From: VBAS01 sp035318985
GTDB lineage: Bacteria > Bacteroidota > Bacteroidia > Chitinophagales > Chitinophagaceae
Direction of reading: 5' to 3'
NCBI GenBank assembly: GCA_035318985.1
Contig: DATHDP010000127.1
Coordinates: 40,005-104,004, forward strand
DNA length: 64,000 nt
Positions 8,348-16,618 of the stretch are shown in pieces. The first letter of the stretch is position 1; every line of letters starts with the position of its first letter. Below the pieces are notes generated by a model. It had not been told where the DNA came from, did not search any database, and saw only the letters and a program-made list of their open reading frames with translations. Made by a program: the position numbers and the translations under genes.

Positions 8348-8923
8348 ATGGGTAAACCACTTTCACAAATAACTTTTGATTTTTCTTCTGAAGAAGAAAA
8401 AGATGTAAAGATCACCGGGCATGAAATGCCGGAAGAACAGCAGGAAACAATGGTACAGGAAGAAATCGATCCAAGGTTAGAGCCTGAGGACGTTGTAACT
8501 ACTGTTGTTGAAGCATTGGAAAAAAGAAGATCGTCCCGTGGACGTTTATCATTAAAGGAAATTCATTTGAATGCTGACCTGATCCAGATCCCTCCGGATG
8601 AAATTCTTTTTCAGAAACAATACTATTCAATTGGTGAAGTTTCCAAATGGTTCAGGGTTAATCAATCCCTGATCCGCTATTGGGAAACAGAATTCGATAT
8701 ACTTGAACCAAGAAAGAACCGCAAAGGCGACCGCTTCTTCCGCCCCATAGATGTTAAGAATCTTGTTTTGATCCATGATCTCCTTCGCCGCCGCAAATTC
8801 ACTATCGAAGGCGCAAAAGAATTTTTAAAGAAGAATAAGAAGGTAGATGAAAAGTTTAAAATGATCAAATCATTGGAAAAGATCAAATCATTTTTTAATG
8901 AATTGAAGGCGAGTTTGGGATAA
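8348..8923 (+). CDS. MerR family transcriptional regulator
   Basis: 191 residues. An acidic N-terminal tail of about 90 residues precedes a MerR-type winged helix-turn-helix (about residues 95-165). The helix-turn-helix begins YYSIGEVSKWFRVNQSLIRYWE, with the usual wing RKNRKGDRFFRPIDV and a second helical pair ending KEFLKKNKK. There is no C-terminal effector-binding domain and no cysteine cluster, so it is not a classical metal or drug sensor. It may be a structural or growth-linked regulator. It follows the M23 gene on the same strand after 159 nt of repeat-rich DNA and probably has its own promoter at 8309-8340. Confidence 0.9.
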   Translation: MGKPLSQITFDFSSEEEKDVKITGHEMPEEQQETMVQEEIDPRLEPEDVVTTVVEALEKRRSSRGRLSLKEIHLNADLIQIPPDEILFQKQYYSIGEVSKWFRVNQSLIRYWETEFDILEPRKNRKGDRFFRPIDVKNLVLIHDLLRRRKFTIEGAKEFLKKNKKVDEKFKMIKSLEKIKSFFNELKASLG

Positions 8924-8924
8924 A

Positions 8925-9269
8925 TTATTTTAAATACACATCCTCTACTAGATAGGTCGTGAGCTTTTGATCTTTATAAGCATTAAAAGTGACCTCGCAG
9001 ATTTTATCTATTTTCTCATCACTGATTACTATTGTGTATTTATTTCCAGCTTTAAAAAAATTATCATCCCAAAATCCAGGGCAATGGATTAAACCAACAA
9101 ATAAGGTATTACTACTTATTCTTTGAAATTTCATTCCTACACAAGCAGACAAGATTCCACAACTGACAAGTGAAGTTGGAGATTCAACCAAGGTGCACTC
9201 TATTTCTTTTCTTTTTAAGTTCGAGCAAGATAAGAACAGAAAAATGACACAAATAAAATAGAATTTCAT
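8925..9269 (-). CDS. Small predicted lipoprotein, unknown function
   Basis: 114 residues with a lipoprotein signal (FLFLSCS, Cys near residue 15). The rest is a small beta-rich domain without a motif I recognise. Four more cysteines follow in the mature part (for example ECTL, SCGILSACVG), suggesting disulfide bonds in the periplasm or at the cell surface. The end meets the MerR gene tail to tail with one base between. It lies 14 nt downstream of the MscS channel gene on the same strand and may be the last gene of that operon. Confidence 0.6.
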   Translation of the reverse strand: MKFYFICVIFLFLSCSNLKRKEIECTLVESPTSLVSCGILSACVGMKFQRISSNTLFVGLIHCPGFWDDNFFKAGNKYTIVISDEKIDKICEVTFNAYKDQKLTTYLVEDVYLK

Positions 9270-9283
9270 TAAATGGTTTTAAT

Positions 9284-10378
9284 TCATTGCTCCAATTTTC
9301 CCGAAATCTTTATATCACTGCTTGCACCCGCAAGTTCGATCTTCATTTCTTCCATCAGTTTTAATATCTCAAGATTTTTTTGCTGTTTCAGTTTTTGAAA
9401 TTCTTTGACCGCTATTGGTGCAGTAAAAAAATCTATGCTGATAAGAAACGAGTTTGACCTTATGTCCGACAAAAAAACAGTGCTGTCTTCTATTTGTGGA
9501 TGGACCAGTTTTCCTTTTACTGCTTCAATGAATTTATTCAGCGTTTCAGAAGAAATATTTACACCAGTCTCTAATCTTATTTCTGCTTTGCGTTGTGTAC
9601 GCAACGTAAGATTGTCAAGTATGCTATCCACCATTTGCTTATTAGGAACGGAAACAAAAGTTTTTTGATCAGTTCTTATCCTCGTACTCCTTAATCCAAT
9701 TTTTTCAACCGTACCGGTTACCTGTTGAACATGCACAAGATCACCGACAGTAAATGGTTTATCAAAAAATATGATGAACGAAGCGATCAAATTCTCGAGG
9801 CTTTCTCTTAAAGACAATGCAATAGCAGCTGTCGCAATGCTTAAACCGGTTATCAGGCTGCTAATATTAAGACCAAACCCTGCTTTTAGTATCATCAGTA
9901 TTCCAACAATGCCGATAACAACCTTAAAAAAATCTTTAAAAAAAATGATGAGCTGGTTATCGGTATGACTTGGGGTCATGTTAGCCTTTTGTTCAAGAAT
10001 AAGCGCAATAAAATCGATCATGCGTAATAGCAGCCAGATAAATGAAGCGATCAAAACAAGCGTACCAACCGTATGTATGATCTCTTTTGCGCTTCTATTA
10101 TAAACTTCCACATCCCAATACCCGGGAAATGTCAGTTTGTGCAACGCTATAATTGATACGAGGATAAAGATGAATAGGCCCAGTGGTTTTGCAACAAGGC
10201 CTGAAAAAGAACTCTTGTCAACATCCCTGAATACAATTTTGACCAGTCGATAGATAAGACCCGCAAAATACCGGGATATAACACGTTTTAAAATAAGAAC
10301 AAATAAAATAACGCCGGCAACGATCAAATAATTTTTGACGGGGTTATCAAAGATCATTTTATTCAGAAAATCATTCAT
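9284..10378 (-). CDS. Mechanosensitive ion channel, MscS family
   Basis: 364 residues. Several N-terminal hydrophobic helices precede the MscS pore helix region GLSIATAAIALSLRESLENL (about residues 175-195). The beta domain DKPFTVGDLVHVQQVTGTVEKIGLRSTRIRT and the C-terminal alpha/beta domain follow. Such channels open under membrane tension and release solutes on hypo-osmotic shock. A TACTTTTG box (10384-10391) ends 5 nt before the ATG, so the mRNA may be essentially leaderless. It is 26 nt downstream of the next gene on the same strand. Confidence 0.92.
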   Translation of the reverse strand: MNDFLNKMIFDNPVKNYLIVAGVILFVLILKRVISRYFAGLIYRLVKIVFRDVDKSSFSGLVAKPLGLFIFILVSIIALHKLTFPGYWDVEVYNRSAKEIIHTVGTLVLIASFIWLLLRMIDFIALILEQKANMTPSHTDNQLIIFFKDFFKVVIGIVGILMILKAGFGLNISSLITGLSIATAAIALSLRESLENLIASFIIFFDKPFTVGDLVHVQQVTGTVEKIGLRSTRIRTDQKTFVSVPNKQMVDSILDNLTLRTQRKAEIRLETGVNISSETLNKFIEAVKGKLVHPQIEDSTVFLSDIRSNSFLISIDFFTAPIAVKEFQKLKQQKNLEILKLMEEMKIELAGASSDIKISGKLEQ

Positions 10379-10383
10379 GGATG

Positions 10384-10391
10384 CAAAAGTA
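10384..10391 (-). promoter_or_regulatory. -7 box directly before the MscS gene
   Basis: The minus strand reads TACTTTTG with its G 5 nt before the start codon. By the usual spacing transcription would begin at or next to the ATG. Confidence 0.4.
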
Positions 10392-10404
10392 AAAAAGAAA
10401 GGCC

Positions 10405-11217
10405 TTAGCGAAGCTGGTAAATCTCCAACTCATCCTTTTTTAATGCGTACGCTTTTGTTGAGGTAAAAAGTATGGATTGCGCTTTTCTGAAAGATTCCGG
10501 CATCTTTACTTCCTGCAAAAGTAAATTCGAAGGCTGGTAGCGCATCAGGGAATCATGCCTTGTGCCGGTTATAAATTTTCCAACAGCATTAAAATTATCG
10601 TAGCCGGTAAGCGAGAATATATTCTTTAAAGTGCCATAATAGTCGAAGACATAAACGCCTTTATTCTTATCGTATAAATAAAGAAACCCATCCTGGTCGA
10701 AGATGGATGTGAAAGAAAATGCCTCGCCAAACAGTTGGCGAAAATCGCTGGTAGCGAAAAGAAGTTTGCCATCCTCATCTATTTTTTTCAGCTTATGTTC
10801 AAACTCATCATACAGCCAGATCTTATTATCATAAGACAAACAAACGGCTTCCACATGGAAGATATCCTGTTTGCGCAGGTCTATAGTGCTGCGGGTAGTC
10901 ATCAATCGATCAAGGACGACAATAGTTGAAAAATCTTTGTAATAAAGTAAAACCCGCATAGGGTTTGAGACATCCATTTGCGCAACCTTACCGTATCTCC
11001 TCACATTATTGAAAACTGCCACTGAATCCCCATTCACAGCAATCTTTTTTAATTGATCGTAGGAGTTAAGCAAGTAAATATTATCAAAATTATCCGCTGT
11101 AAATGCAACAATATCTCCTTTTATTTTTTTAACCGGCACAAATAATGAATCATTTTGTGCATTGCTAACAAAGCACAAAATGAAAACTAAAAAAAATATA
11201 GTTGCCCGTTTTAGCAT
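10405..11217 (-). CDS. Secreted protein, possible beta-propeller, unknown function
   Basis: 270 residues with a clear signal peptide ending near SNAQ. The mature part has repeated beta-strand segments of the type FTADNFDNIYLLN, SYDNKIWLYD and DQDGFLYLYDKNKGVYVFD, which look like blades of an NHL- or WD-like propeller. No catalytic motif is visible. It begins on the base after the lpxH stop and precedes the MscS gene, so the three are probably cotranscribed. This makes an envelope role likely, but none is proven by the sequence. Confidence 0.7.
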   Translation of the reverse strand: MLKRATIFFLVFILCFVSNAQNDSLFVPVKKIKGDIVAFTADNFDNIYLLNSYDQLKKIAVNGDSVAVFNNVRRYGKVAQMDVSNPMRVLLYYKDFSTIVVLDRLMTTRSTIDLRKQDIFHVEAVCLSYDNKIWLYDEFEHKLKKIDEDGKLLFATSDFRQLFGEAFSFTSIFDQDGFLYLYDKNKGVYVFDYYGTLKNIFSLTGYDNFNAVGKFITGTRHDSLMRYQPSNLLLQEVKMPESFRKAQSILFTSTKAYALKKDELEIYQLR

Positions 11218-12000
11218 TTATCGCCTGATTATTTTTTCATCCTTATTTAAAAACGATCTCAATTGAAGATTATTTCCATCGAATACAGCATATGTATAAT
11301 AATGTATCCAATCCCCAAGGTTAATATACCTGCTGCTACCTGATAGACGAAAATCAATGGCTAAGTGTCTATGCCCAAACACAAAAAAATCAACATTTTT
11401 TTCCTTTAATATCTCTTTACTGTAAATGAGCAGCCATTCTTTATCTTCTCCCAAAAAAATTTCTTCTGATGCTCCTGTCTGTGCCCTACTTCGCCGGCTG
11501 AAATAATCAGCCAGTCCCATACCGAAATAAGGCGGAAGAATACCAAACAACCATTTACAAAAAGGATTGCGAAATATCTTTTTTAAAAACTTATACCCTT
11601 TATCACCGGGACCCAATCCATCACCATGGCCTATTAAAAATTTCTTCCCATTTCTTTCAAATTCTTTTGGCTCGAAATAGATCGGGATATTTAATTCTTT
11701 TACAAAATAATCTTTCATCCACATATCATGATTGCCTACAAAAAAATGCATGGGAATACCGGCATCAGATAATTCAGCAAGCTTTCCTAATAACCTTGTA
11801 AAACCTTTAGGAACAACTTTCCTGTATTCATACCAGAAATCAAACATATCACCAACCAAAAAGATCTCGGCAGCATCTTTTTTAATTTCATCAAGAAAAC
11901 GAACCACTTGTTTTTCTCTTTGAAGACTCGACGCCGCATCCGGTGCACCAAGATGAAAGTCTGAAAGGAAGTATATTTTTTTATCTGTTGGAAATGTCAC
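11218..12000 (-). CDS. lpxH: UDP-2,3-diacylglucosamine diphosphatase
   Basis: 260 residues of the calcineurin-like metallophosphoesterase family. The metal-binding motifs appear in order: SDFHLG (residue about 12), GDMFDFW, GNHDMW, GHGDG and GHRH. LpxH removes UMP from UDP-2,3-diacylglucosamine to give lipid X in lipid A biosynthesis at the inner membrane. The LpxH assignment, rather than a generic phosphoesterase, rests on the GDMFDFWYEY and FEPKEFERNGKK regions typical of Bacteroidota LpxH. Neighbours are a GGCT-like gene upstream and the secreted propeller-like gene directly downstream. Confidence 0.88.
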   Translation of the reverse strand: MTFPTDKKIYFLSDFHLGAPDAASSLQREKQVVRFLDEIKKDAAEIFLVGDMFDFWYEYRKVVPKGFTRLLGKLAELSDAGIPMHFFVGNHDMWMKDYFVKELNIPIYFEPKEFERNGKKFLIGHGDGLGPGDKGYKFLKKIFRNPFCKWLFGILPPYFGMGLADYFSRRSRAQTGASEEIFLGEDKEWLLIYSKEILKEKNVDFFVFGHRHLAIDFRLSGSSRYINLGDWIHYYTYAVFDGNNLQLRSFLNKDEKIIRR

Positions 12001-12009
12001 GAACTGAAA

Positions 12010-12435
12010 TTATTTCTTTTGATCCATATATTTAAGAACATCTCCCGATTCAATTATGGGCTTATCATGCACATCGCCATAATACCAGTATACCCATGCG
12101 TTTGTGGACTTATTATCAATAAAAACTTCTGAGACATTACGGCGGTAAAGCTGCTCTTCATCAGAACCCACATGCACTCCTTCATAATCATCAAGCTGTC
12201 CTATTGCCCAGGCAAATTCTTTTTCATTCCTGATCCTGTATAATTCACCAATGATAAATTTGTTGTTATCAGTTGGTCTCGCAGCAGGATAAGTTCCAAG
12301 ATCATACAATTCACCTTTTACTTTTGCTTCTCCAACAAGATCAAAATAACGGCTGATATATTCATAGGCGGGGCTACGAAACCCGCTACGCAATGAACCA
12401 TAGACAAAAAGTTGGTAAACCTCCTTGTTTTTCAT
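12010..12435 (-). CDS. Gamma-glutamylcyclotransferase-like (AIG2/GGCT fold) protein
   Basis: 141 residues. The N-terminal FVYGSLRSG is the substrate-binding signature of the GGCT/AIG2 fold, and the later LDDYEGV carries the acidic residue used as catalytic acid/base in the family. Members cyclise gamma-glutamyl-amine compounds to 5-oxoproline, but many bacterial ones have no tested substrate. It ends 9 nt before lpxH. A TACTTTTA box (12440-12447) lies 4 nt upstream of the ATG. Confidence 0.8.
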   Translation of the reverse strand: MKNKEVYQLFVYGSLRSGFRSPAYEYISRYFDLVGEAKVKGELYDLGTYPAARPTDNNKFIIGELYRIRNEKEFAWAIGQLDDYEGVHVGSDEEQLYRRNVSEVFIDNKSTNAWVYWYYGDVHDKPIIESGDVLKYMDQKK

Positions 12436-12439
12436 GCAC

Positions 12440-12447
12440 TAAAAGTA
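12440..12447 (-). promoter_or_regulatory. Possible -7 box of the GGCT-like gene
   Basis: The minus strand reads TACTTTTA, one mismatch from TAnnTTTG, 4 nt before the start codon. This again suggests a very short or absent leader. Confidence 0.3.
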
Positions 12448-12459
12448 CGAAGCATGAAG

Positions 12460-13095
12460 CTATGCATCAACTAAAAAGCAATATACTTCTTTGGGGCCAT
12501 GAACTCCTACCACTAATGTTTTTTCAATATCAGCCGTGCGGCTAGGACCAGTGGCAAAGGTGATAAGTGAGGGAAAATTGTCCTTATATTTTTCTTTCAT
12601 CAATACCAATGCATCTTTCACATCATATACAAGCTGACTGGTAAAGGCAATGCAAATATGAATCGGTGCATATACACTCGTTGTTCGGCCTGATGACGAT
12701 GCTGCAGTCATTACAATACTGCCGGTACGAGCTACCAAGTATTCGCAACCTGTTACACTTACATCACAATCTGCAAGATCTTTTTCAGTAAATCTTTCTT
12801 CTGCCGAATTACCAACAAGCTCCCTCATCTTACTTTCAACACAGTAAACTTTTTGCCAGTCACTTTTTTTAATAAGACTATTAAATTGAAAAGCCAGTTC
12901 TTGTCTGTTGACGCAAAAAATAAACCGGCCGCCCAATCCATTGAATTGCTCTGCAAATACTACTTCAAGCTCTTCTGATGCCGGAGGGAATATTGGCTGA
13001 TTGCCCTCACTTTGCGGAAAAGGAAGAGGCGTTGAGTGACTCAACGCCTTTCTTATTTTTTTGAGAATTGATTCTTTTGATGGAGAAAATTTCAT
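12460..13095 (-). CDS. LUD-domain protein, LutC-like
   Basis: 211 residues of the LUD (DUF162) family. An N-terminal KESILKKIRKAL helix is followed by the LUD domain with the typical TGCEYLVARTGSIV and the GRTTSVYAP(I)H region near the middle, and TGPSRTADIEKTLVVGVHGP near the end. LutC is the small subunit of the LutABC iron-sulfur lactate oxidation complex. In Bacteroidota this gene commonly follows ftsH, as here (14 nt). The LutB-like partner lies 22 kb away at 35035 and no LutA is in the window. A perfect 23-nt palindrome (13027-13049) covers codons about 16-23. Confidence 0.85.
   Translation of the reverse strand: MKFSPSKESILKKIRKALSHSTPLPFPQSEGNQPIFPPASEELEVVFAEQFNGLGGRFIFCVNRQELAFQFNSLIKKSDWQKVYCVESKMRELVGNSAEERFTEKDLADCDVSVTGCEYLVARTGSIVMTAASSSGRTTSVYAPIHICIAFTSQLVYDVKDALVLMKEKYKDNFPSLITFATGPSRTADIEKTLVVGVHGPKEVYCFLVDA
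13027..13049. other. Perfect palindrome inside the LutC-like gene
   Basis: AGGCGTTGAGT and ACTCAACGCCT face each other across one base. It lies within the first 25 codons on the coding strand, where an mRNA hairpin could affect translation. Confidence 0.5.
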
Positions 13096-13109
13096 TCCGG
13101 TTATTTTAA

Positions 13110-15206
13110 TTAAGCCGGTAGTGGAAACATTCCCGAACCAGCTCCTTCCGCCCCTTCGTTCGAACTTTTTTCTGCAGGCTTTTCAAAAGGTTTCGCCTGC
13201 TCAACGATTGACTCTACTATCGGAACATCAAGCACTTTCTTTTCTTCATATGGTCTTTTACCGATCAATGCTTCTACATCGCTTTGAAAAAGAACCTCTC
13301 TTTCTAACAATGCTTCAGCAACAATTCTAACCTGCTCTTTCTTTTCTATTAATAAATTTTTTGTTCTTACATATCCTTCATCGATCAACTTACGTACTTC
13401 CTCATCAATTAACCTGGATGTTTCTTCAGAATATGGTTTTGTGAACGAATTTTCCTGTTGTGGATCATAAAAACTTACTCTTCCCACCTTTTCATTCATA
13501 CCATAAACCGTCACCATAGAGTAAGCGATCTTTGTTATCTGCTGAAGATCATTTTGTGCACCCGTTGAAATTTTATCAAAGAAAATATCTTCAGCTGCAC
13601 GACCGCCTAATGTCATACAGATTTGATCCATCAGTTGATCAATATTATATAAGTATTGCTCTTTCGGTGTGTATTGGGCATAGCCTAATGCAGCGGTTCC
13701 TCTTGGAACGATCGTTACTTTCAATAATGGGTAAGCATGCTCCAGGAACCAACCACATATTGCATGACCTGCTTCATGGAATGCAATAATTTTTTTCTCC
13801 TCGGGTAAAATGATCTTGTTCTTCTTTTCAAGACCACCGATCACCCTGTCAACTGCATCCTGGAAATCGGCCATCTCAACTGATTGCTTTCCTTTTCTTG
13901 CTGCGATCAAAGCAGCTTCATTACAAATATTGGCGATATCAGCGCCGGCAAATCCCGGAGTTTGTTCCGCCAGTTTATGTATGTCAACTTTTTCAGAAAG
14001 CTTAATTGGTTTCAGGTGTACTTTAAAAATTGCTTCTCTTCCTTTCAGATCTGGTTTATCAATTGATATCTGCCTATCAAAACGACCGGGGCGAAGCAAT
14101 GCATTATCTAATACATCAGGACGGTTGGTAGCCGCTAAGACTATTATACCCGCATCAGTTCCAAAACCATCCATTTCTACCAGCAATTGATTCAATGTGC
14201 TTTCTCTTTCATCATTGCTCATCATTACATTCTTTCCTCTTGCACGACCGATCGCATCTATTTCATCAATAAAAATTATACAGGGAGCTTTTTCTCTTGC
14301 TTGTTTAAAAAGATCACGAACACGGCTGGCACCAACACCCACAAACATTTCAACGAAATCACTACCACTAAGGCTAAAGAAAGGAACTTGTGCTTCACCG
14401 GCCATCGCTTTTGCAAGAAGTGTTTTACCAGTTCCCGGAGGCCCGATCAACAATGCGCCTTTTGGAATTTTACCACCTAGGTTTGTATATTTTTTTGGAT
14501 TCTTTAAAAAGTCAACGATCTCCATCACTTCCACTTTCGCTTCATCAAGACCAGCCACATCAGCAAATGTGATATTCACTTTTGTTCCCTTATCAAATAA
14601 TGTCGCTTTTGATTTACCAATATTAAAGATACCACCCGGACCACCACCTGCTCCTGCGCCCCCACTCATTTTACGCATCAGCAGTATCCATATCGCAAGA
14701 AAAAGCAATACTGGTAATATAAAACTCACGGCACCCGAAAACCATGTGCTGTCCTTTTCAATAAAATAAGGATCATAAGATTCATCGGGGAAATAGGCAG
14801 GGTTCTGCTTTTTAAATTCAAGGATCTCTTCCCTAAACCGCTCATTTGATTCAAAACTGAATTGCGGAGGTTTTTCATCTTTTTTATTTGAAATAGCATT
14901 TGTAGGAAGCTTATCCAAATATTCCCTGAGACTATCTTTTCTTATAGATACCCTTACAATATTCTTATTGGTTACCTCGGTATATTTTTCAACATGGTGC
15001 TTACGCAACATGTCTTTGAATTCACCTACCGTAATAGGTTGAGTTCTTTTGCCAAATGGACTAAATATGCTAAAGCCTATAACAGTTGCAAGTAAGATGG
15101 CCCACACCCAGTAATTGCTGAATTTAGGTCCGCCTTTTTTATTCTCATCACGGTTTGGTTGAAACCGTGGAAATTTTTCGTTTTTATTAAATTGATCTTG
15201 TGACAT
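13110..15206 (-). CDS. ftsH: ATP-dependent zinc metalloprotease FtsH
   Basis: 698 residues. Two membrane helices (about 31-49 and 157-178) flank a periplasmic domain. A glycine-rich linker leads to the AAA domain with Walker A GPPGTGKT (255-262), Walker B FIDEID near 312-317 and the second region of homology NRPDVLDNALLRPGRFD. The peptidase domain has the zinc motif HEAGH (477-481). It degrades membrane and some soluble regulatory proteins; the AAA and protease domains are cytoplasmic. The C-terminal tail is longer than in E. coli and rich in Glu/Lys. It lies between rsfS upstream and the LutC-like gene, a conserved Bacteroidota order. Confidence 0.98.
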   Translation of the reverse strand: MSQDQFNKNEKFPRFQPNRDENKKGGPKFSNYWVWAILLATVIGFSIFSPFGKRTQPITVGEFKDMLRKHHVEKYTEVTNKNIVRVSIRKDSLREYLDKLPTNAISNKKDEKPPQFSFESNERFREEILEFKKQNPAYFPDESYDPYFIEKDSTWFSGAVSFILPVLLFLAIWILLMRKMSGGAGAGGGPGGIFNIGKSKATLFDKGTKVNITFADVAGLDEAKVEVMEIVDFLKNPKKYTNLGGKIPKGALLIGPPGTGKTLLAKAMAGEAQVPFFSLSGSDFVEMFVGVGASRVRDLFKQAREKAPCIIFIDEIDAIGRARGKNVMMSNDERESTLNQLLVEMDGFGTDAGIIVLAATNRPDVLDNALLRPGRFDRQISIDKPDLKGREAIFKVHLKPIKLSEKVDIHKLAEQTPGFAGADIANICNEAALIAARKGKQSVEMADFQDAVDRVIGGLEKKNKIILPEEKKIIAFHEAGHAICGWFLEHAYPLLKVTIVPRGTAALGYAQYTPKEQYLYNIDQLMDQICMTLGGRAAEDIFFDKISTGAQNDLQQITKIAYSMVTVYGMNEKVGRVSFYDPQQENSFTKPYSEETSRLIDEEVRKLIDEGYVRTKNLLIEKKEQVRIVAEALLEREVLFQSDVEALIGKRPYEEKKVLDVPIVESIVEQAKPFEKPAEKSSNEGAEGAGSGMFPLPA

Positions 15207-15279
15207 TTTTTTCTTTATTCTCCCGATAACCTGTTTTCTTAATGATTAGATTTTAATTTCTATACTTTACCAAAGCTGC

Positions 15280-15684
15280 TTAGTCTTCATACTCATGTGC
15301 CACCGCATCACTCCACATTTCTTCCAGCTTATAAAATTTCCTTGTTTCTGAAAGCATCACATGAACCACCACATTCACATAATCGATCAATACCCATTGC
15401 AGGTTCTTCTTTCCTTCATGATGATATGGGTATTCATCACATTTCTCTTTTATTTGCTCTTCAATAAAATCCGAAATGGCCCTTACCTGAGGCTGACTAC
15501 CTGCTTCGCAGACAATAAAAAAATCTGCAACAGCTTCATCTACTTTTCTCAGGTCAAGAGAAATAATGTTTTCACCTTTTTTCTCCTGTATAGCGTTGAT
15601 GATGGTTTTAATGAGTTTTGAATTCTTCGTTAACCGGACAGTGCTTTTCTTTTTTCGTGTAGCCAATACTGACAATTGTTCCAA
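15280..15684 (-). CDS. rsfS: Ribosomal silencing factor
   Basis: 134 residues of the RsfS/Iojap family. The core matches: DLRKVDEAVADFFIVCEAGSQ, then WVLIDYVNVVVHVML and the terminal FYKLEEMWSDA. RsfS binds uL14 on the 50S subunit and blocks subunit joining in stationary phase. It has a basic extension of about 20 residues before the core. It is the first gene of a probable rsfS-ftsH-lutC unit and diverges from birA across a gap filled by an inverted pair of heptad arrays. Confidence 0.95.
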   Translation of the reverse strand: MEQLSVLATRKKKSTVRLTKNSKLIKTIINAIQEKKGENIISLDLRKVDEAVADFFIVCEAGSQPQVRAISDFIEEQIKEKCDEYPYHHEGKKNLQWVLIDYVNVVVHVMLSETRKFYKLEEMWSDAVAHEYED

Positions 15685-15714
15685 TAATTTTTTTTTAAGG
15701 TTTGAAGTTTTATT

Positions 15715-15794
15715 TACTGGTTCTCCGGTTACTTGTTACTCGTTATTTGTATGTTTTTTACCAGCAACAAATAACCAGTACCCGAAAACTGATT
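15715..15794. repeat. Inverted pair of five-unit heptad arrays between rsfS and birA
   Basis: The left array 15715-15749 reads TACTGGT, TCTCCGG, TTACTTG, TTACTCG, TTATTTG. The right array 15760-15794 reads ACCAGCA, ACAAATA, ACCAGTA, CCCGAAA, ACTGATT. The right array resembles the reverse complement of the left (about 17 of 24 positions in the best part), with a 10-nt loop. It has the same architecture as 8187-8271 but unrelated unit sequences. Confidence 0.75.
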
Positions 15795-15818
15795 TACTTT
15801 GTCAAAAATAGTAATTAA

Positions 15819-16613
15819 TTGCCACTACCATCTGCCGGCAATCCAATTGGAAAGCCTTTTATTGAGCTGCAATCAATTGATAGTACCAACAAATATGCCA
15901 TGGGGCTTATTCATGGAGATCTTCTGCCGGACGGACATGGTGAGGCTCAGCATGGTATGGCTGTTTTTACACATGAACAAACAGCCGGAAAGGGACAACG
16001 TGGTAAGAAATGGGCATCTCAGAAAGACTTGAATATTGCTCTTAGCATTCTGTTAAATCCTTATCCATTAAGCATTCCCGACCAATTCAAATTAAGTGTA
16101 TGCATTGCGGTCAGTGCTTGTGAATTTTTTTCAAAATATGCCGGTGATGAAACAAAAATTAAATGGCCTAATGATATTTATTGGCGTGACAGGAAGGCAG
16201 GGGGAATCCTGATCGAGAATGTTATTCAAAGTAGTCAGTCGACAGTTGGCAGGTGGCAATGGTCGGTTGCTGGGATAGGGATAAATATCAATCAAACGGA
16301 TTTCGATCCTAATTTACCAAACCCTTTTTCTTTAAAACAAATAACTGGTAAAAAATATAACCCAGTTGAACTTGCGCAAGAGCTTTGTTCTATCATTGAA
16401 AAGAATTACCAGTCATTGATCGCTGGAAATTTCATGACTCTTTTTAATAAATATCAAACTCATCTTTATAAAAAAGATGAAAAAGTAAAATTGAAAAAAG
16501 GAACCCGTGTTTTTGAAACAACGATAAAGGAAGTTTCGGTAACAGGACAATTGATCACTCAACATTCAATAGAAGAAAGATTTGAGTTTGGAGAAGTGGA
16601 GTGGGTTTTATAA
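15819..16613 (+). CDS. birA: Biotin--[acetyl-CoA-carboxylase] ligase
   Basis: 264 residues. It activates biotin to biotinyl-AMP and attaches it to carboxyl carrier proteins. Visible motifs are DSTNKYA, the biotinyl-AMP loop region TAGKGQRGKKW (GRGRxGR-like), KWPNDIYW and the GGILIE strand, then a small C-terminal domain. There is no N-terminal helix-turn-helix, so it is a monofunctional ligase, not a repressor. The start is TTG 15819: a TAA codon sits directly upstream in frame, and the first in-frame ATG would remove the conserved DSTN segment. It converges with the beta-barrel gene, 5 nt apart. Confidence 0.95.
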   Translation: MPLPSAGNPIGKPFIELQSIDSTNKYAMGLIHGDLLPDGHGEAQHGMAVFTHEQTAGKGQRGKKWASQKDLNIALSILLNPYPLSIPDQFKLSVCIAVSACEFFSKYAGDETKIKWPNDIYWRDRKAGGILIENVIQSSQSTVGRWQWSVAGIGININQTDFDPNLPNPFSLKQITGKKYNPVELAQELCSIIEKNYQSLIAGNFMTLFNKYQTHLYKKDEKVKLKKGTRVFETTIKEVSVTGQLITQHSIEERFEFGEVEWVL

Positions 16614-16618
16614 CAACA

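Noticed and set aside
14197..14769. Plus-strand ORF of 190 codons
   Set aside because: It lies opposite ftsH and is a shadow of the conserved AAA domain.
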